Shown here: in pieces, positions 9,550-19,921 of the stretch
Layout: each line of letters opens with the position of its first letter
How positions within the stretch are numbered: the first letter of the stretch is position 1
From: an uncultured Paraburkholderia sp.
GTDB taxonomy: Bacteria > Pseudomonadota > Gammaproteobacteria > Burkholderiales > Burkholderiaceae
Direction: 5' to 3'
Assembly (NCBI GenBank): GCA_940747215.1
Contig: CALNWS010000008.1
Span: 16,662-80,661 of the forward strand
DNA length: 64,000 nucleotides
The notes under the pieces: model-generated
The model's database searches: none
Told to the model about the DNA's origin: nothing
Seen by the model: the letters and a program-made list of their open reading frames with translations, nothing else
Program-made: the position numbers and the translations under genes

Positions 9550-10818
9550 ATGTCAACGGTTACGTCTTCTTCCGCATCGAGCGCAGCAACGGCCTCAGTC
9601 ACTGCCGACAAGACAGCCCTGCAGCAAGCAATGCAGTCGGTTATCAGCGGCGCGACAAGCTCGTCGATGGATGTCAATTCGCTCGTGACTGCGCTGGTGC
9701 TGGTGAATACAAAAACCGCTGGTCAGGTTGCGACGCTCGCCAACCAGCAAAGCTTGGACACCACCCAGATTTCAGCTTACGGCGCGCTGTCCGCTGCATT
9801 GAGCAGATTGCAGGCCGCATTCGGCACACTGTCGAACGGCACCCTCAAGTCCACTTTCACCGCCACGATGACGGGCGGCACGGACATCACGGCCAAGGCC
9901 ACCACTGGCGCTGTGGCAGGCAGCTATGGCGTGACGGTTTCGCAGATCGCGCAATCGCAGGCGATTTCGTCCTCCAAGTTCGACGCGAATCAGAACCTCG
10001 GCAGCGGCACGCTCGCTGTCCATTACTTTTGGCACCAACAGGCGTTCAACGTCACGATCGGCGACAGCAACTCACGATCGGCGACAGCAACAATACGTTG
10101 TCGGGCATCGCTGCAGCCATCAATAACGCGACCGGCAACCCGGGCGTAACGGCCACCGTCGTGAACGGTTCGGATGGCGCCCACCTCGTGCTCGCCTCCA
10201 GTCACTGACGATCGCGCCGGACACGACCACGCAGGCCGCCACGATCACGAACTTCGTCTCGCTGTACAATACGCTCGTGAGCACAATGAGCACGCGCTCA
10301 CGCAGTTCAACGCGAGCTCCACGACGCAAGGTCCGCTGCTCGGCAATTCGACGCTGAACACAATCAAGAACACGCTGGCCTCGATCGTCGCCGGCGGCGT
10401 GAAGAACGGCAGCTCGTCGCTCAACCTCGGTTCGATCGGCATTTCGCTGCAAGCCGACGGCACGATGATGTCGGTCGACAGCACGGCGCTCACGAACGCG
10501 CTGCAGAACACTCGACCACGGTCGCGTCGCATCTTCAATGCGACGAACGGCATCGGCGAGCAGCTCAACGCCAGCATCACGAATTTCACGCAGACGGGTG
10601 GCATGATCGACGTGCGGACCACCGCGCTGAACAGCGATCTGACAGGTATCTCGACGCAGCAGACAAATCTAAACGATTACATCAGCCAGTTGACGAGCCA
10701 ATATGCCGCGCAGTTTACCGCGCTCAACACGCTGATGGCGACGACGAACAATTCGGCTTACCTGATGCAGCTCTTCGGCGGCACGAACAGCGCCGGTGCG
10801 CTGGCAACGAACAAGTAA
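9550..10818 (+). pseudogene. fliD: Flagellar filament cap protein FliD
   Basis: Hook-associated protein 2, which caps the filament. ATG at 9550. The N-terminal part (SSSMDVNSLVTALV, ISAYGALSAALSRLQAAFG) and the C-terminal coiled part (DLTGISTQQTNLNDYISQLT) are recognisable. A small indel near 10024 and an exact 20-bp tandem duplication at 10052-10091 break the frame. Between HLVLAS and LTIAPDTTTQ a stretch appears to be deleted near 10200. Further indels lie near 10290 and 10515. The remaining 423 codons are shorter than usual for FliD (about 470-500). Confidence 0.88.
10052..10091 (+). repeat. Exact 20-bp tandem duplication inside fliD
   Basis: Copies 10052-10071 and 10072-10091 are identical (TCACGATCGGCGACAGCAAC). 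Twenty bases shift the frame by two. The parent protein needs only one copy (VTIGDSNNTLSG), so the second copy is a recent mutation. Confidence 0.9.
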
Positions 10819-10827
10819 CGTGGGAGA

Positions 10828-11108
10828 ATGCACGTGCAACAGAACGCAGTCGTCGAACAGGTACTGGCGCTCACGCGCGAGATGGAACACGCGGTGTCGC
10901 TTGCGGACTGGCCGGAGGCTGCGCGCCTTGCCGAGATCCGCTCGCCGCTCATCATGTCGCTCAATGCGGAGCAGGTTCATGCGTCAAGCGACGCGGCGCT
11001 GCGCGCCAACTCGCAGGTCAGCCAGACGGAACTGGAAGCCGAAAATACAACGCGGTCATGAAGCGTAAGAGTTCCGTCGGCCTGTATCACAAGACGGCGT
11101 TGCTGTAA
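10828..11108 (+). pseudogene. fliT: Flagellar export chaperone FliT, frameshifted
   Basis: Small helical chaperone for FliD. ATG at 10828 lies 9 bases after the fliD stop. Helical residues 1-70 are intact, then one extra base near 11050 turns EAEYNAVMKRKSS into EAENTTRS and a stop. The original end is YHKTALL and TAA at 11106-11108, about 93 residues. Family assignment rests on size, helicity and position after fliD. Confidence 0.65.
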
Positions 11109-11187
11109 GCGCCACGGGCGCTACGGTTTCGCCCACACGAACGAACAACAACAAGCGCGCCGCAGTCGGGTGCGCCGTTTCACTGGT

Positions 11188-11212
11188 GCCCGCCTCGCGC
11201 GGGCTCTTTTTT
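11188..11212 (+). terminator. Terminator after fliT
   Basis: Hairpin GCCCGC with GCGGGC (11188-11193 with 11199-11204) is followed by CTTTTTT-like sequence. It closes the fliD-fliT unit. Confidence 0.6.
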
Positions 11213-11377
11213 GCGCGGATTTTTTGCCTGAATTCCTGCGCTGGTTTGGACTAGGCATGCCGTCGGCCGACACCTGCGCTATCAGGCGAATTGACCGCCG
11301 TTTTGCCATCACTTCTACCCTTAACCGGACGAATTTCGACTCGATAATCCAACGTACAGCTTCTACGTGCGAGCATC

Positions 11378-13760
11378 ATGTCCATCCAATTCGAATTCCG
11401 GGCTCCCGAGCCTCAGACGCCTGAGCAACAACTCGCTCAGGATATTTCGCTCGTCATGCAGGCGGCGATCGAGCAATACCATGCTGGCGAAATAGCCGAT
11501 GCCGAAACGCTCTTCGTGGCCATCCTCGAATCGATGCCGCACCATCCGGACGCCAACTACAACCTTGGCGTGATCAAGGTTCAGAACAGCCGCGCCGTCG
11601 AAGCGATCACGCATTTCGAGGTGGCGCTCGGCAGCATACCGAACAACGGCCAGTACTGGGTCGCCTACATCAACGCGCTGTTCGAAATCGACCAGATCGC
11701 AGCAGGCTGGACTGCAGTCGAAATCGCCCAGCAACAGGGCGTGCGCGGGCCCGCGCACGACGGTCTGATCCCCCACAGCTCGCGGAATCCTCAGACACGC
11801 CTGCGAACGACGCCTGTCGCGCCCGCGAACGCTGCGCAGGAGATCAATCTCATCGTCGGCGAGGTGGCCCAGCCCGCCGAACCCGCACCGGACAAGGCAG
11901 CGACACTGCCGAAATCGATCAAATACCGGCAGCCCACACCCAGCGAAATCAACAAGCATTCGTCGCTCGTGCAGAAGGGCCAACTTGGCGAAGCCCTTGC
12001 TTACGCGCGCAGGCTGGTCAAAAACTACCCGCAAAGCGGCGACTGCTGGCGTTCCCTCACGATTTCGCTGCACAAGGACGGCCAGTTTCAAGAAGTGATC
12101 AAGACGGCGAAGACCGCGATTGAATACAATCCCAGCGACACCATCTGCCGCCTTCTGCTCGCCGACACGCTGTGCTACATCGGTGCGCTGACCGAAGCGG
12201 AAGTTCAGTGCCGCGAACTGGTGGCGCTCGTACTTGATCACGCTGAAGCGCATCGCGTTCTCGCCGTTACGCTCGGCAGCCTCGGACGGCGCGCGGAAGC
12301 ACTCGCGTCGCTCTTACGTTCGAGCGAACTCGCGCCGCGAGCGGCGGCCGTGCACAGTTCGCTGGGCACGCTGTACCTCGGCATGGGCGCCATGGTTCAG
12401 GCGGAAAAGTCGCTGCGTATCTCGCCCGACATCGACCCGACGGACGCGAACAAGCGCAGCAACCTGCTCTTCTGTCTCGCACACAGCCGGACGATCGACA
12501 AAGCCACGCTCATCAAGGAACACCGCGCATTCGGCGAGTTGCACGATGTGTCCGCCCCTGCGGGTGGCCGGCGCTACGGCAACGATCGCAATCCTGAGCG
12601 CAAGCTGCGTGTCGGCTTCGTGTCCGGTGACTGTGTAATCACGCGGTGGCTTACTACCTGCTGCCGATCCTCACGTATCTGAGCCGCGATCCCGGACTGT
12701 CGCTGCACTTCTCACTTCTATTACAACTTCGGCCTCGAAGACCAAATGACGGAGCAGCTTCGCGCATGCACCGACGTCTGGCATCGAGTCGACAGCATGA
12801 GCGATGCGGCGCTGAACAAACGCATCGCAGCAGACGGCATCGACGTCCTGATCGTTCTGTCCGGACACACGGCCCACGGCCGGCTTCTCGCCCTCGCACA
12901 CCGGCCGGCTCCAGTTCAGGCATCGTGGATCGGTTATCTGGGAACGACTGGCATGCAGGCATTCGACTACACGTGTCGGACGGCCAGGTCACGCCGATCA
13001 CGGATTTCGCGGATCAGTTCGTCGAAAAGCTCGCGTTGCTGCCGTCGGCAACGGCGTTCATGTTGCCACCCAACTGTCCGCCGGTCAACGCCCTGCCCGC
13101 ATTTCACAAGGGTTACGTGACGTATGGCAGCTTCAACCGAATCAACAAGATCAGTGCCGACGTCATCGCTCTCTGGAGCATGGTGCTGCGTGCGCAGCCG
13201 ACTTCGCGCATGATGATCGGCGCAATCGAAAACAAGCATGACGAAGATACGTACGTGAAATGGTTCGAGGCCGAAGGCATCGACGCTGGACGCATCACGT
13301 TCTGCCCGCGTACGACCTTGCCGGTCTACATGCAACAGCATCATCAGGTCGACGTCTGTCTCGACACGTTCCCGTACTCAGGCTCCACCACCACGCTTAA
13401 TGAGCTGTGGATGGGTGTGCCCACGGTGACGTTACCGGGCACGTCGATGGCGAGCCGCTGCGGCGCCTGCTGGCTCGGTCACGTTTCGCTCGAAGAATAC
13501 ATCGCGCTCGACAAGGAAGAGTTCGTTCGCAAGGCTCTCGAACTGACGAGCAACCTCGACGCGCTCAACGAATTGCGCATCGGCATGCGCGAGCGCTGCA
13601 ACGGCTCGGTGCCGTTCCATCCGGAACAGGTGGCCAGTGGATTGTCGATCCGTTGCGCACGATGTGGCAGCGGTGGTGTGCCAACGAAACGCCGACGGCA
13701 TTCGGAGCCGTGCTTCCGACCGACTGGTACGCACCGGCTCTTGTCGAAGAAGCAATCTGA
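11378..13760 (+). pseudogene. TPR-containing SPINDLY/OGT-type glycosyltransferase
   Basis: The first 434 codons from the ATG at 11378 carry tetratricopeptide repeats (HPDANYNLGVIKVQ, AAVHSSLGTLYLGMGAM). The following part is an O-GlcNAc-transferase-like catalytic domain: LRVGFVSGD, NHAVAYYLLPIL, VLIVLSGHTAHGRL, WIGYLGTTGMQAFDY, FNRINKIS and DTFPYSGSTTTLNELWMGVPTVTL. Frames change near 12635, 12715, 12975 and 13640. Enzymes of this type next to fliC in Burkholderia are good candidates for flagellin glycosylation; that role is inferred from the position. The final stop is at 13758-13760. Confidence 0.85.
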
Positions 13761-13802
13761 ACAATGTCAGGACAACGTCCTTAACAACAGAAGACCCGAA
13801 TC

Positions 13803-14995
13803 ATGAATGCAAGCCTGCCTGCTGAAGCCATCGCCGCGCTGACACAGGAAACGATCTACATCACGCAGCCGCACCTGTCACCACTCGAGGACTTCATTCC
13901 ATATCTTCGGGAAATCTGGGACAGCAAGGTCCTGACGAATGGCGGTCCGTTTCACCAGCATCTGGAGAAGGCGCTGGAGGAATATCTCGGGGTCGATCAC
14001 CTTGCGTTGTTCTCCAACGGCACGCTCGCACTCGTGACGGCTTTGCAGGCGCTGCGCATTACCGGTGAGGTGATCACGACGCCGTACTCGTTCGTCACCA
14101 CCGCGCACTCGCTGCTGTGGAACGGCATCAAGCCCGTATTCGTCGACGTGGACCCGCACACGCTCAACATGGATCTGGCGAAGATCGAAGCGGCCATCAC
14201 GCCGCAAACCACGGCGATCCTGCCGGTGCATTACTACGGTTATCCTTGTGCGATACAGCAGCCATTCAGTGCATTGCCGACAACTACAACCTGAAGGTGA
14301 TCTACGACGCAGCGCACGCGTTCGCCGTCAAGCAGAAAGGCCAGAGCGTGCTGCGTCATGGCGACCTCTCGGTGCTGAGCTTCCACGCGACGAAGGTGTT
14401 CAACACCTTCCTTCGAAGGCGGCGCAATCATCTGCCCGAACGCGAAGACCAAGCAGCACGTGAATCACCTCAAGAACTTCGGTATCGTCGATGAAACGAC
14501 CGTGGTGGCGCCTGGCATCAACGGCAAGATGAGTAAAATCAACGCGGCGTTCGGTTTGCTGCAACTGGATCATATCGACGACGCACTCGCGCGGCGCCGC
14601 GAAATCTCCGCACGCTACTGCGAAGAACTCGCGAACGTAAAGGGCATTCACTGCCTGCCCGCGCGCGATAGCGACATCTCGAACCATGCGTACTTCCCGA
14701 TTCTAGTGAAGGACGACTATCCGTTGAGCCGCGACGCGTTGTACGAGAAGTTCCGCGACCACAAAATCATCGTGCGCCGCTACTTCTATCCGCTGATTTC
14801 GGATTTCCCGATGTATCGCGGCCAGCCCACCGCGCGGCACGCCAACTTGCCGGTTGCCGGCGATGCCGCACAGCGCGTGTTGTGTCTGCCGATTTTCCCG
14901 GCCATGACGGATGACCAGTTCGATTGCATCATGAGCATCATCGTCTCTGCCTTAAACACAATGGTCACGCGGTTCGATACCGTCGTGACCAATAG
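13803..14995 (+). pseudogene. DegT/DnrJ/EryC1/StrS sugar aminotransferase
   Basis: PLP-dependent nucleotide-sugar aminotransferase, 42 bases after the glycosyltransferase and probably the partner supplying an amino sugar. Visible blocks: FSNGTLALVTALQAL, TTPYSFVTTAHSLLW, PVHYYGYPC, VIYDAAHAF and the PLP lysine in SFHATKVFNTF. The last part is a long clean stretch (NFGIVDETTVVAPGIN to LPIFPAMTDDQFD). Indels lie near 14258 and 14405. The original stop is not evident, since the frame runs past the terminator at 15002, so the exact end is approximate. Confidence 0.85.
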
Positions 14996-15001
14996 CCTCA
15001 A

Positions 15002-15043
15002 AAACAGAAAGGCCGCGGAGTCGAATCCGCGGCCTTTCTGTTT
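15002..15043 (+). terminator. Strong terminator after the aminotransferase
   Basis: A perfect 18-bp inverted repeat (15002-15019 with 15026-15043) with a 6-nt loop, A-rich before and T-rich after. It ends the glycosylation unit and may also serve a minus-strand transcript. Confidence 0.85.
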
Positions 15044-15078
15044 CGATCAGGCGTTAGTCCCGATACTTCTCTTTTCTC

Positions 15079-15259
15079 TTATGCTGTCGCTGTCGCCAAA
15101 GCCAGACTTTTCGCGCGCTTCAGTTCCGAGAGAATTTCCAGTGCACGGCCTTTGTCTGCCGTCAGATCCGGAAGAAACGCTTGGGTTATGTCGGTGGATG
15201 CCGAAGGCCCGGAGCGACGGCTGCGGCGCCCGCAGCGCTTGAAACGATGCGTGCGGCAT
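15079..15259 (-). pseudogene. Small hypothetical gene, probably frameshifted
   Basis: A very good ribosome site (AGGAGGCTCC) precedes the ATG at 15259. The first residues (MPHASFQALRA) and the natural-looking end (ITQAFLPDLTADKGRALEIL to KSLALATATA and TAA at 15081-15079) are in different frames, with the middle passing through GAAAVAPG. About 60 residues. I do not recognise the family. Without shifting, the open frame from the same ATG gives a 70-residue Ser/Arg-rich peptide, which looks less natural. Confidence 0.4.
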
Positions 15260-15544
15260 GGAGCCTCCTGCTTTTATGGGTAGGCTTCATTCTACTTTTT
15301 CGGGGCCGATTGCGCGCGTTAGCGCACGGGCGTGCGAATTTCGGCCTGCCGCCGCGTATCCGACGGAGCGCGAGCCAACAGCGAAGCGACCCAGCCGCGT
15401 GACCCACGGCGCGGCCATTGCGCGTCGCCGTGCATCGCGTTGCGCGAATGCCCATAAACAAAGAACAAAGCACAAAAAGTTGGTTCGCCGCGAGGGCGGC
15501 GGGTAGCACAATAAATCTCCGGATTTCCGTAGCGAGGGGCAGAC

Positions 15545-16120
15545 ATGCTTTCATGCACCAGATCGACCTAGCCGCCGCGGCTCGTCACCGTACCCGGTTT
15601 GCACGGCAGCGAAGGTGCGCATTGGCAATCGTGGCTGGAGCGGTAGTTTGCGCGCTTGTTGTGCGTCGAGCAGGCCGACTGGGATGCGCCCGATCTTGCG
15701 GTCTGGTCGCGCTCGCTGCGCGATCTGCTCGCGCGCGAGCGTGGACCGTTCGTGCTGGCGGCGCACAGCTTCGGTTGCCTCGCGGCCGCGCACGCGTTGC
15801 AGCAGGCGGCGAATGCGGGCGACGTGGTTGGCGTGCTGTTCGTCGCTCCGGCGAGTCCGCAGAAATTCACGTTCGCCGGTCCCTTCGAAGCCCGGCGTCT
15901 CGGCGTGCCGTCCATTCTGATCGGCAGCGAAACCGATCCGTGGATGTCGCTCCCCGGTTCGCGCGAACTCGCTCAGCGTCTTGGCAGCGCGTTCGTCAAT
16001 CTCGGCGACGCGGAGCATATCAACACGCCGGCGGGCTTCGGTCCGTGGCCGCGCGCGAAATATTTCGTCGACACGCTCGTGCATTGCGCCGCGCAGCGCC
16101 GCTGCGCTTTCGCTAAGAGC
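15545..16120 (+). pseudogene. RBBP9/YdeN-type serine hydrolase
   Basis: Small alpha/beta hydrolase. In one frame: RLVTVPGLHGSEGAHWQSWL, then a TAG where relatives have Gln/Arg, then FARLLCVEQADWDAPDL, the nucleophile elbow HSFGCLAAAHAL, the acid in GSETDPWM and the His in DAEHINTPAGFGPWP. A second TAG lies between the ATG at 15545 and RLVTVPG. The natural end is unclear because the frame stays open to 16288 through unrelated sequence. Natural substrate unknown. Confidence 0.75.
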
Positions 16121-16299
16121 CGTTCGACGTCGTGCAGCAAGGCTTGCGTGGGCCGTCTAGATGCCGTCTCGCGATTCCGGAAAACAGCCCACTGGGCACA
16201 GGGTCGCTGCGTTGCACACGTAAGCGATCCGTTAGAATTCCGCTTCACGCTGCACGTTCGTGCGGCCACCGGTTTTCATCATCGATAGGCGGGGAAAGG

Positions 16300-17322
16300 A
16301 TGGCAGGCAAGACGGGGACTTCGCGCTGGTTCGCAGCCGGCATGACGGCAGTCCCACTCGCGCTCGGCGGCGTGCCGGCGGCGCACGCCGATACATCGCT
16401 GCTCAACGTCTCATACGACGTGACGCGCGAACTGTACAAGGACATCAACGCGGGTTTCATCGCCGCGTACAAGTAACCCGGTGAAACCGTGTCGATCCGC
16501 CAGTCGCATGGCGCGTCCAGCGCGCAGGCGCTCTCGGTGCTGCAAGGTCTGCAGGCCGACGTGGTAACGATGAACCAGCCGAACGACATCGACCTGCTCG
16601 CGGAAAAAGGCCAACTGGTGCCCGCAAACTGGCGCTCGCGCCTGCCTGACGACAGCGCGCCCTACACCACGACGATTGTGTTTCTCGTGCGCAAGGGCAA
16701 TCCGAAGCACATCAAGGACTGGGAGGATCTCGCGAAGCCGGGCGTGCAGGTCGTGATCGCGAATCCGAAAACCTCGGGCAACGGACGCTACACGTATCTC
16801 GCCGCGTGGGGTTATCGCAAGCAGCACGGCGGCACGGACGCGCAGGCGCTCGACTTCGAGAAGGCCATCTTCAAGAACGTGCCGGTGCTCGACACGGGCG
16901 GCCGCGGCGCAACCACCACGTTCACGCAGTGCAATATCGGCGACGTGCTCATCACGTTCGAAAACGAAGTGTTGCTGATCGATACGGGCGTGAGCGCGGG
17001 CAGTTTCGAAGCCGTGTATCCATCGGTGAGTCTGCTCGCTGCACCGCCGGTTTCGATCGTCGACAAGGTGGTGGACAAGCACGGCACGCGCAAAGAGGCT
17101 CAGGCGTATCTGGATTATTTGTGGTCGCCGGCTGCGCAGGAAATCATCGCGCAGCATCATCTGCGTCCGCGCGACAAGAATGTGCTGGCGAAGCACGCTG
17201 CCGAGTTCAAGCCGATCAAGACGTTCACCGTCGAAGAGATGTTCGGCAGTTGGCAGAAAGCGCAGCAAACGCATTTCTCCGATGGCGGCACGTTCGATCA
17301 GATCATCGTCGACAGGAAGTAA
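16300..17322 (+). pseudogene. sbp: Sulfate-binding periplasmic protein, single stop
   Basis: ABC sulfate/thiosulfate receptor. ATG at 16300 after GGAAAGG gives a signal peptide ending AHA. LLNVSYDVTRELYKDINAGF is followed by TAA at 16474-16476, and the same frame then runs clean for 277 codons: IRQSHGASSAQALSVLQG, ADVVTMNQPNDIDLLA, ANPKTSGNGRYTYLAAWGY and DVLITFENEV. One nonsense change is the only lesion in 340 codons, so inactivation was very recent. The cysTWA genes are not adjacent. Confidence 0.9.
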
Positions 17323-17354
17323 CGGCGCACCAGCTTTGCTGAAGTACAAACCAG

Positions 17355-17386
17355 AAGGCCGCTTCTTTAACGAAGCGGCCTTTTTT
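17355..17386 (+). terminator. Terminator after sbp
   Basis: GGCCGCTTC (17357-17365) pairs with GAAGCGGCC (17372-17380) and is followed by six T. Placed between convergent sbp and bioB relics. Confidence 0.85.
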
Positions 17387-17419
17387 ACATCACGCGCGAT
17401 TCAACGCGTTCAGAGCATT

Positions 17420-18529
17420 TCAGTTCGGCGCGGCGTGCGCGTCGCAGCCTTTCTCGCAGCCGCTCTGATCGAGCGGCATCTGCTGCGCTGCTTCGGCGCG
17501 AATGCCGAGACGTTGTAGCAGCTTGCGGTCCGCTTCGGCCTGCGGGTTGCTCATGGTCAGCAACTGGTCGCCATAGAGAATCGAGTTCGCGCCGGCGAGG
17601 AAGCACGTTGCCTGCAGCGCCTCGTCCATCTGCTCGCGTCCTGCGGGCAGACCGCACCATCGCGCGCGGCATCGTCACGGCATCGTAATACGCGCGATCG
17701 CGATCGTGCGCACGAATTCGAACGGATCGATGGCTCGGTGCCGGTGAGCAGCGTGCCTTCCACCTGCACCAGATTTTGATAGGTACCGACTGTTGATAGG
17801 TACCTACTCCGGATACGGCTCCATGTTCGCGAGCTGAGCAATCAGCCCCGCGCGTTTGCGGCGCGATTCGCCGAGTCCGACGATGCCGCCGCAGCACACG
17901 TTGATGCCTGCATCGTGTACGCGTTCGAGCGTGTCGAGACGATCCTGATATGTGCGACGTGCGCGTCGAGATGATCTGACCGTAGAACTCCGGCGACGTG
18001 TCGAGGTTATGGTTGTGGTAGTCGAGACCCGCTTCACGCAGTGCCTGCGCCTAGTGCGTTTCAAGCATGCCGAGCGTCACGCAGGTTTCGAGGCCCATCG
18101 CCTTCACACCGCGGATCATATCCTTGATCGGTTCGAGGTGACGATCCTTCGATTGCGCCATGCCGCGCCCATGCGGAAACGCGTGGCGCCGTTTTCCTTG
18201 GCGGCGCGCGCGGCGGCAAGCACCTCGTCCACCGGCATCAGCTTGTCAGCTTGCAGGCCCGTGTCGTGATGCACCGATTGCGGACAGTATGCTCAATCTT
18301 CCTCGCAGCCGCCGGTCTTGATCGACAGCAGCGTGGAAAGCTGCACCGTGTTCGCGTCGAAATGCTCGCGGTGCGCCTGCTGCGCGCGGAACATCAGATC
18401 GTTGAACGGCAGTTCGTACAGCGCGACGATGTCGGCGACGTGCCAGCGCGCGACCTGCTTTGGCGCGTTCGCTGCGCTGGTGTTGGCGTTGCCGGCCGAA
18501 GCTGTGGGAGTGAGGTTCAGTTGCGTCAT
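17420..18529 (-). pseudogene. bioB: Biotin synthase, multiply broken
   Basis: Radical-SAM enzyme inserting sulfur into dethiobiotin. ATG at 18529 overlaps the bioD stop (ATGA). The radical-SAM cysteine loop GGCPEDCAYCPQS reads GGCEED-stop-AYCPQS: the TGC for the second Fe-S cysteine is TGA at 18295-18293. Later pieces in varying frames are [26 protein letters not shown] and [19 protein letters not shown], ending [19 protein letters not shown] 17-bp near-tandem duplication lies at 17776-17809. Inactive beyond doubt. Confidence 0.93.
17776..17809 (-). repeat. 17-bp near-tandem duplication inside bioB
   Basis: 17776-17792 and 17793-17809 share 15 of 17 bases around GATAGGTACC. It falls where relatives read [12 protein letters not shown], so one copy is extra and shifts the frame. 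Confidence 0.6.
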
Positions 18530-19281
18530 ATCGTCAATCCTTCTTGGATGTTGGGTGTTGCCGCGCGCTGCGTGTGACGCAGCGTCTGCAGAAGTTGAGG
18601 GATGTCGAGCTGATCGGCCGCGAGTTCGGACGATGCCGGGTTCAGATGCGGCACGATGCCGAGCAGCGGCGCGCCGTGTTCGCGCATCAGATGTTCGCGG
18701 ATCGACGCGATGTTTTCGTCGGGGAACGTCATGTCCGGATCGACGCGATTCGCGACCCAGCCCGCAAGCGTGAGACCGCGCGCGGCGATCGCTTCGGCGG
18801 TAAGCAGCGCATGGCTGATGCAGCCGAGGCGCATGCCGACCACGAGCACGACCGGCAGACCGAGCTTAACGGCAAGATCGGCGGTGTCTTCGGTGGCGGT
18901 CAACGGCACGCGGAAACCACCCACGCCTTCCACGACGACGATGTCCGCGCGCTGCACGGCCTGCGCATGGCACGCGACGATGTGATCGACGTTCAGCGTG
19001 ACGTTTTCGAGCGCGGCGGCGATTTGCGGTGCGGCCGGTTCCTTGAGCAGATACGGCGGTGCATCTCGGGCGGCAGCAGCACGCTGGAGGCGGCGTCGAG
19101 CTGATCCGCGTCTTCGTTGTGCAGCCACGCCGTCCACTTCGAACTCGCACGCCACGATCGGCTTCATCGCCGCCGCCTGCAGGCCTTCGCGAACGAAGCC
19201 GCGCAATAGCGCTGCGGAGACGAACGTCTTGTCGATTTCCGTATCGGTTCCGGTGACGAATAGAGAGAGCGCCGTGCTCAT
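18526..19281 (-). pseudogene. bioD: Dethiobiotin synthetase: open frame with scrambled interior
   Basis: Open for 251 codons from the ATG at 19281, but not a sound enzyme. The P-loop reads [11 protein letters not shown], where the family has GTDTEIGKT (Gly to Asp beside the catalytic Lys). Residues around 52-75 ([20 protein letters not shown]) are nonsense. In the next frame the same DNA encodes the expected [20 protein letters not shown]. Two compensating indels near 19122 and 19052 enclose it. After that [17 protein letters not shown] and [12 protein letters not shown] are normal. Stop TGA overlaps the bioB start. Confidence 0.8.
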
Positions 19282-19916
19282 GCGACGTTTACTCCGAGTT
19301 GTTGCAGACCGGCTTCGAGCCGGTCGAGATCCGCTTGCGAATGCGCGGCCGACAGCGAAATGCGCAGACGCGACGTGCCCGTCGGCACGGTCGGCGGACG
19401 GATCGCGGGCACCCACAAACCCGCGCGATCGAGCGCGGCGGCGATATCGAGCGTGGTTTCGTTGGTGCCGGTGATGAGCGGCTGCACGGCCGTATACGAA
19501 TCCACCGGCAGCCACGGTGTGGACTTCAGCATGGCGTGCGTGCGTTCGATCAACTTCTGAAGATGCGCGCGCCGCGCGTCGCCTTCTTCGCCGCCGATGA
19601 TGCGCAGACTTGCCGACACCGCGTGCGTCGCGGCGGGTACCGATGCCGTGGTGAAGATGTACGGCCGCGCGCGCTGCACGAGCCACTCGATCACGGTGTT
19701 GTGCGCGACGACGAACGCGCCCGAGACGCCTGCGGCTTTGCCGAGTGTGCCGATCGACACAAGGTTCGGCGAGCGCAGCGCGGTCTCGCCGCCGTCGATA
19801 TAACGACCACAGCACTGCGCGAAGCGCGGCACTTTCGCGCCGCTTCGCTGGTCCGGCGCAGCGCCGCCGCAAGGACAATCGGCAGGACGTTGCGCCGACA
19901 ACATTTGCTTGCTCAT
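19278..19916 (-). pseudogene. ychJ-bioF chimeric frame made by deletion
   Basis: An unbroken 212-codon frame. Residues 1-45 ([30 protein letters not shown]) match the N-terminus of YchJ/UPF0225 proteins, with the CPCG and CCGRY zinc-chelating motifs. From about residue 46 the sequence is the C-terminal half of 8-amino-7-oxononanoate synthase: [21 protein letters not shown] with the PLP lysine, then [17 protein letters not shown] to the end. The junction lies at about 19770-19785. The 5' half of bioF, the rest of ychJ and any bioA between them are gone. The stop overlaps the bioD start (ATGA), as in an intact bioF-bioD operon. Confidence 0.8.
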
Positions 19917-19921
19917 CTGTT

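Noticed and set aside
16132..16300. Continuation of the RBBP9-type hydrolase frame to 16288
   Set aside because: The frame stays open but after the last catalytic histidine segment the translation loses family resemblance and overlaps the sbp leader.
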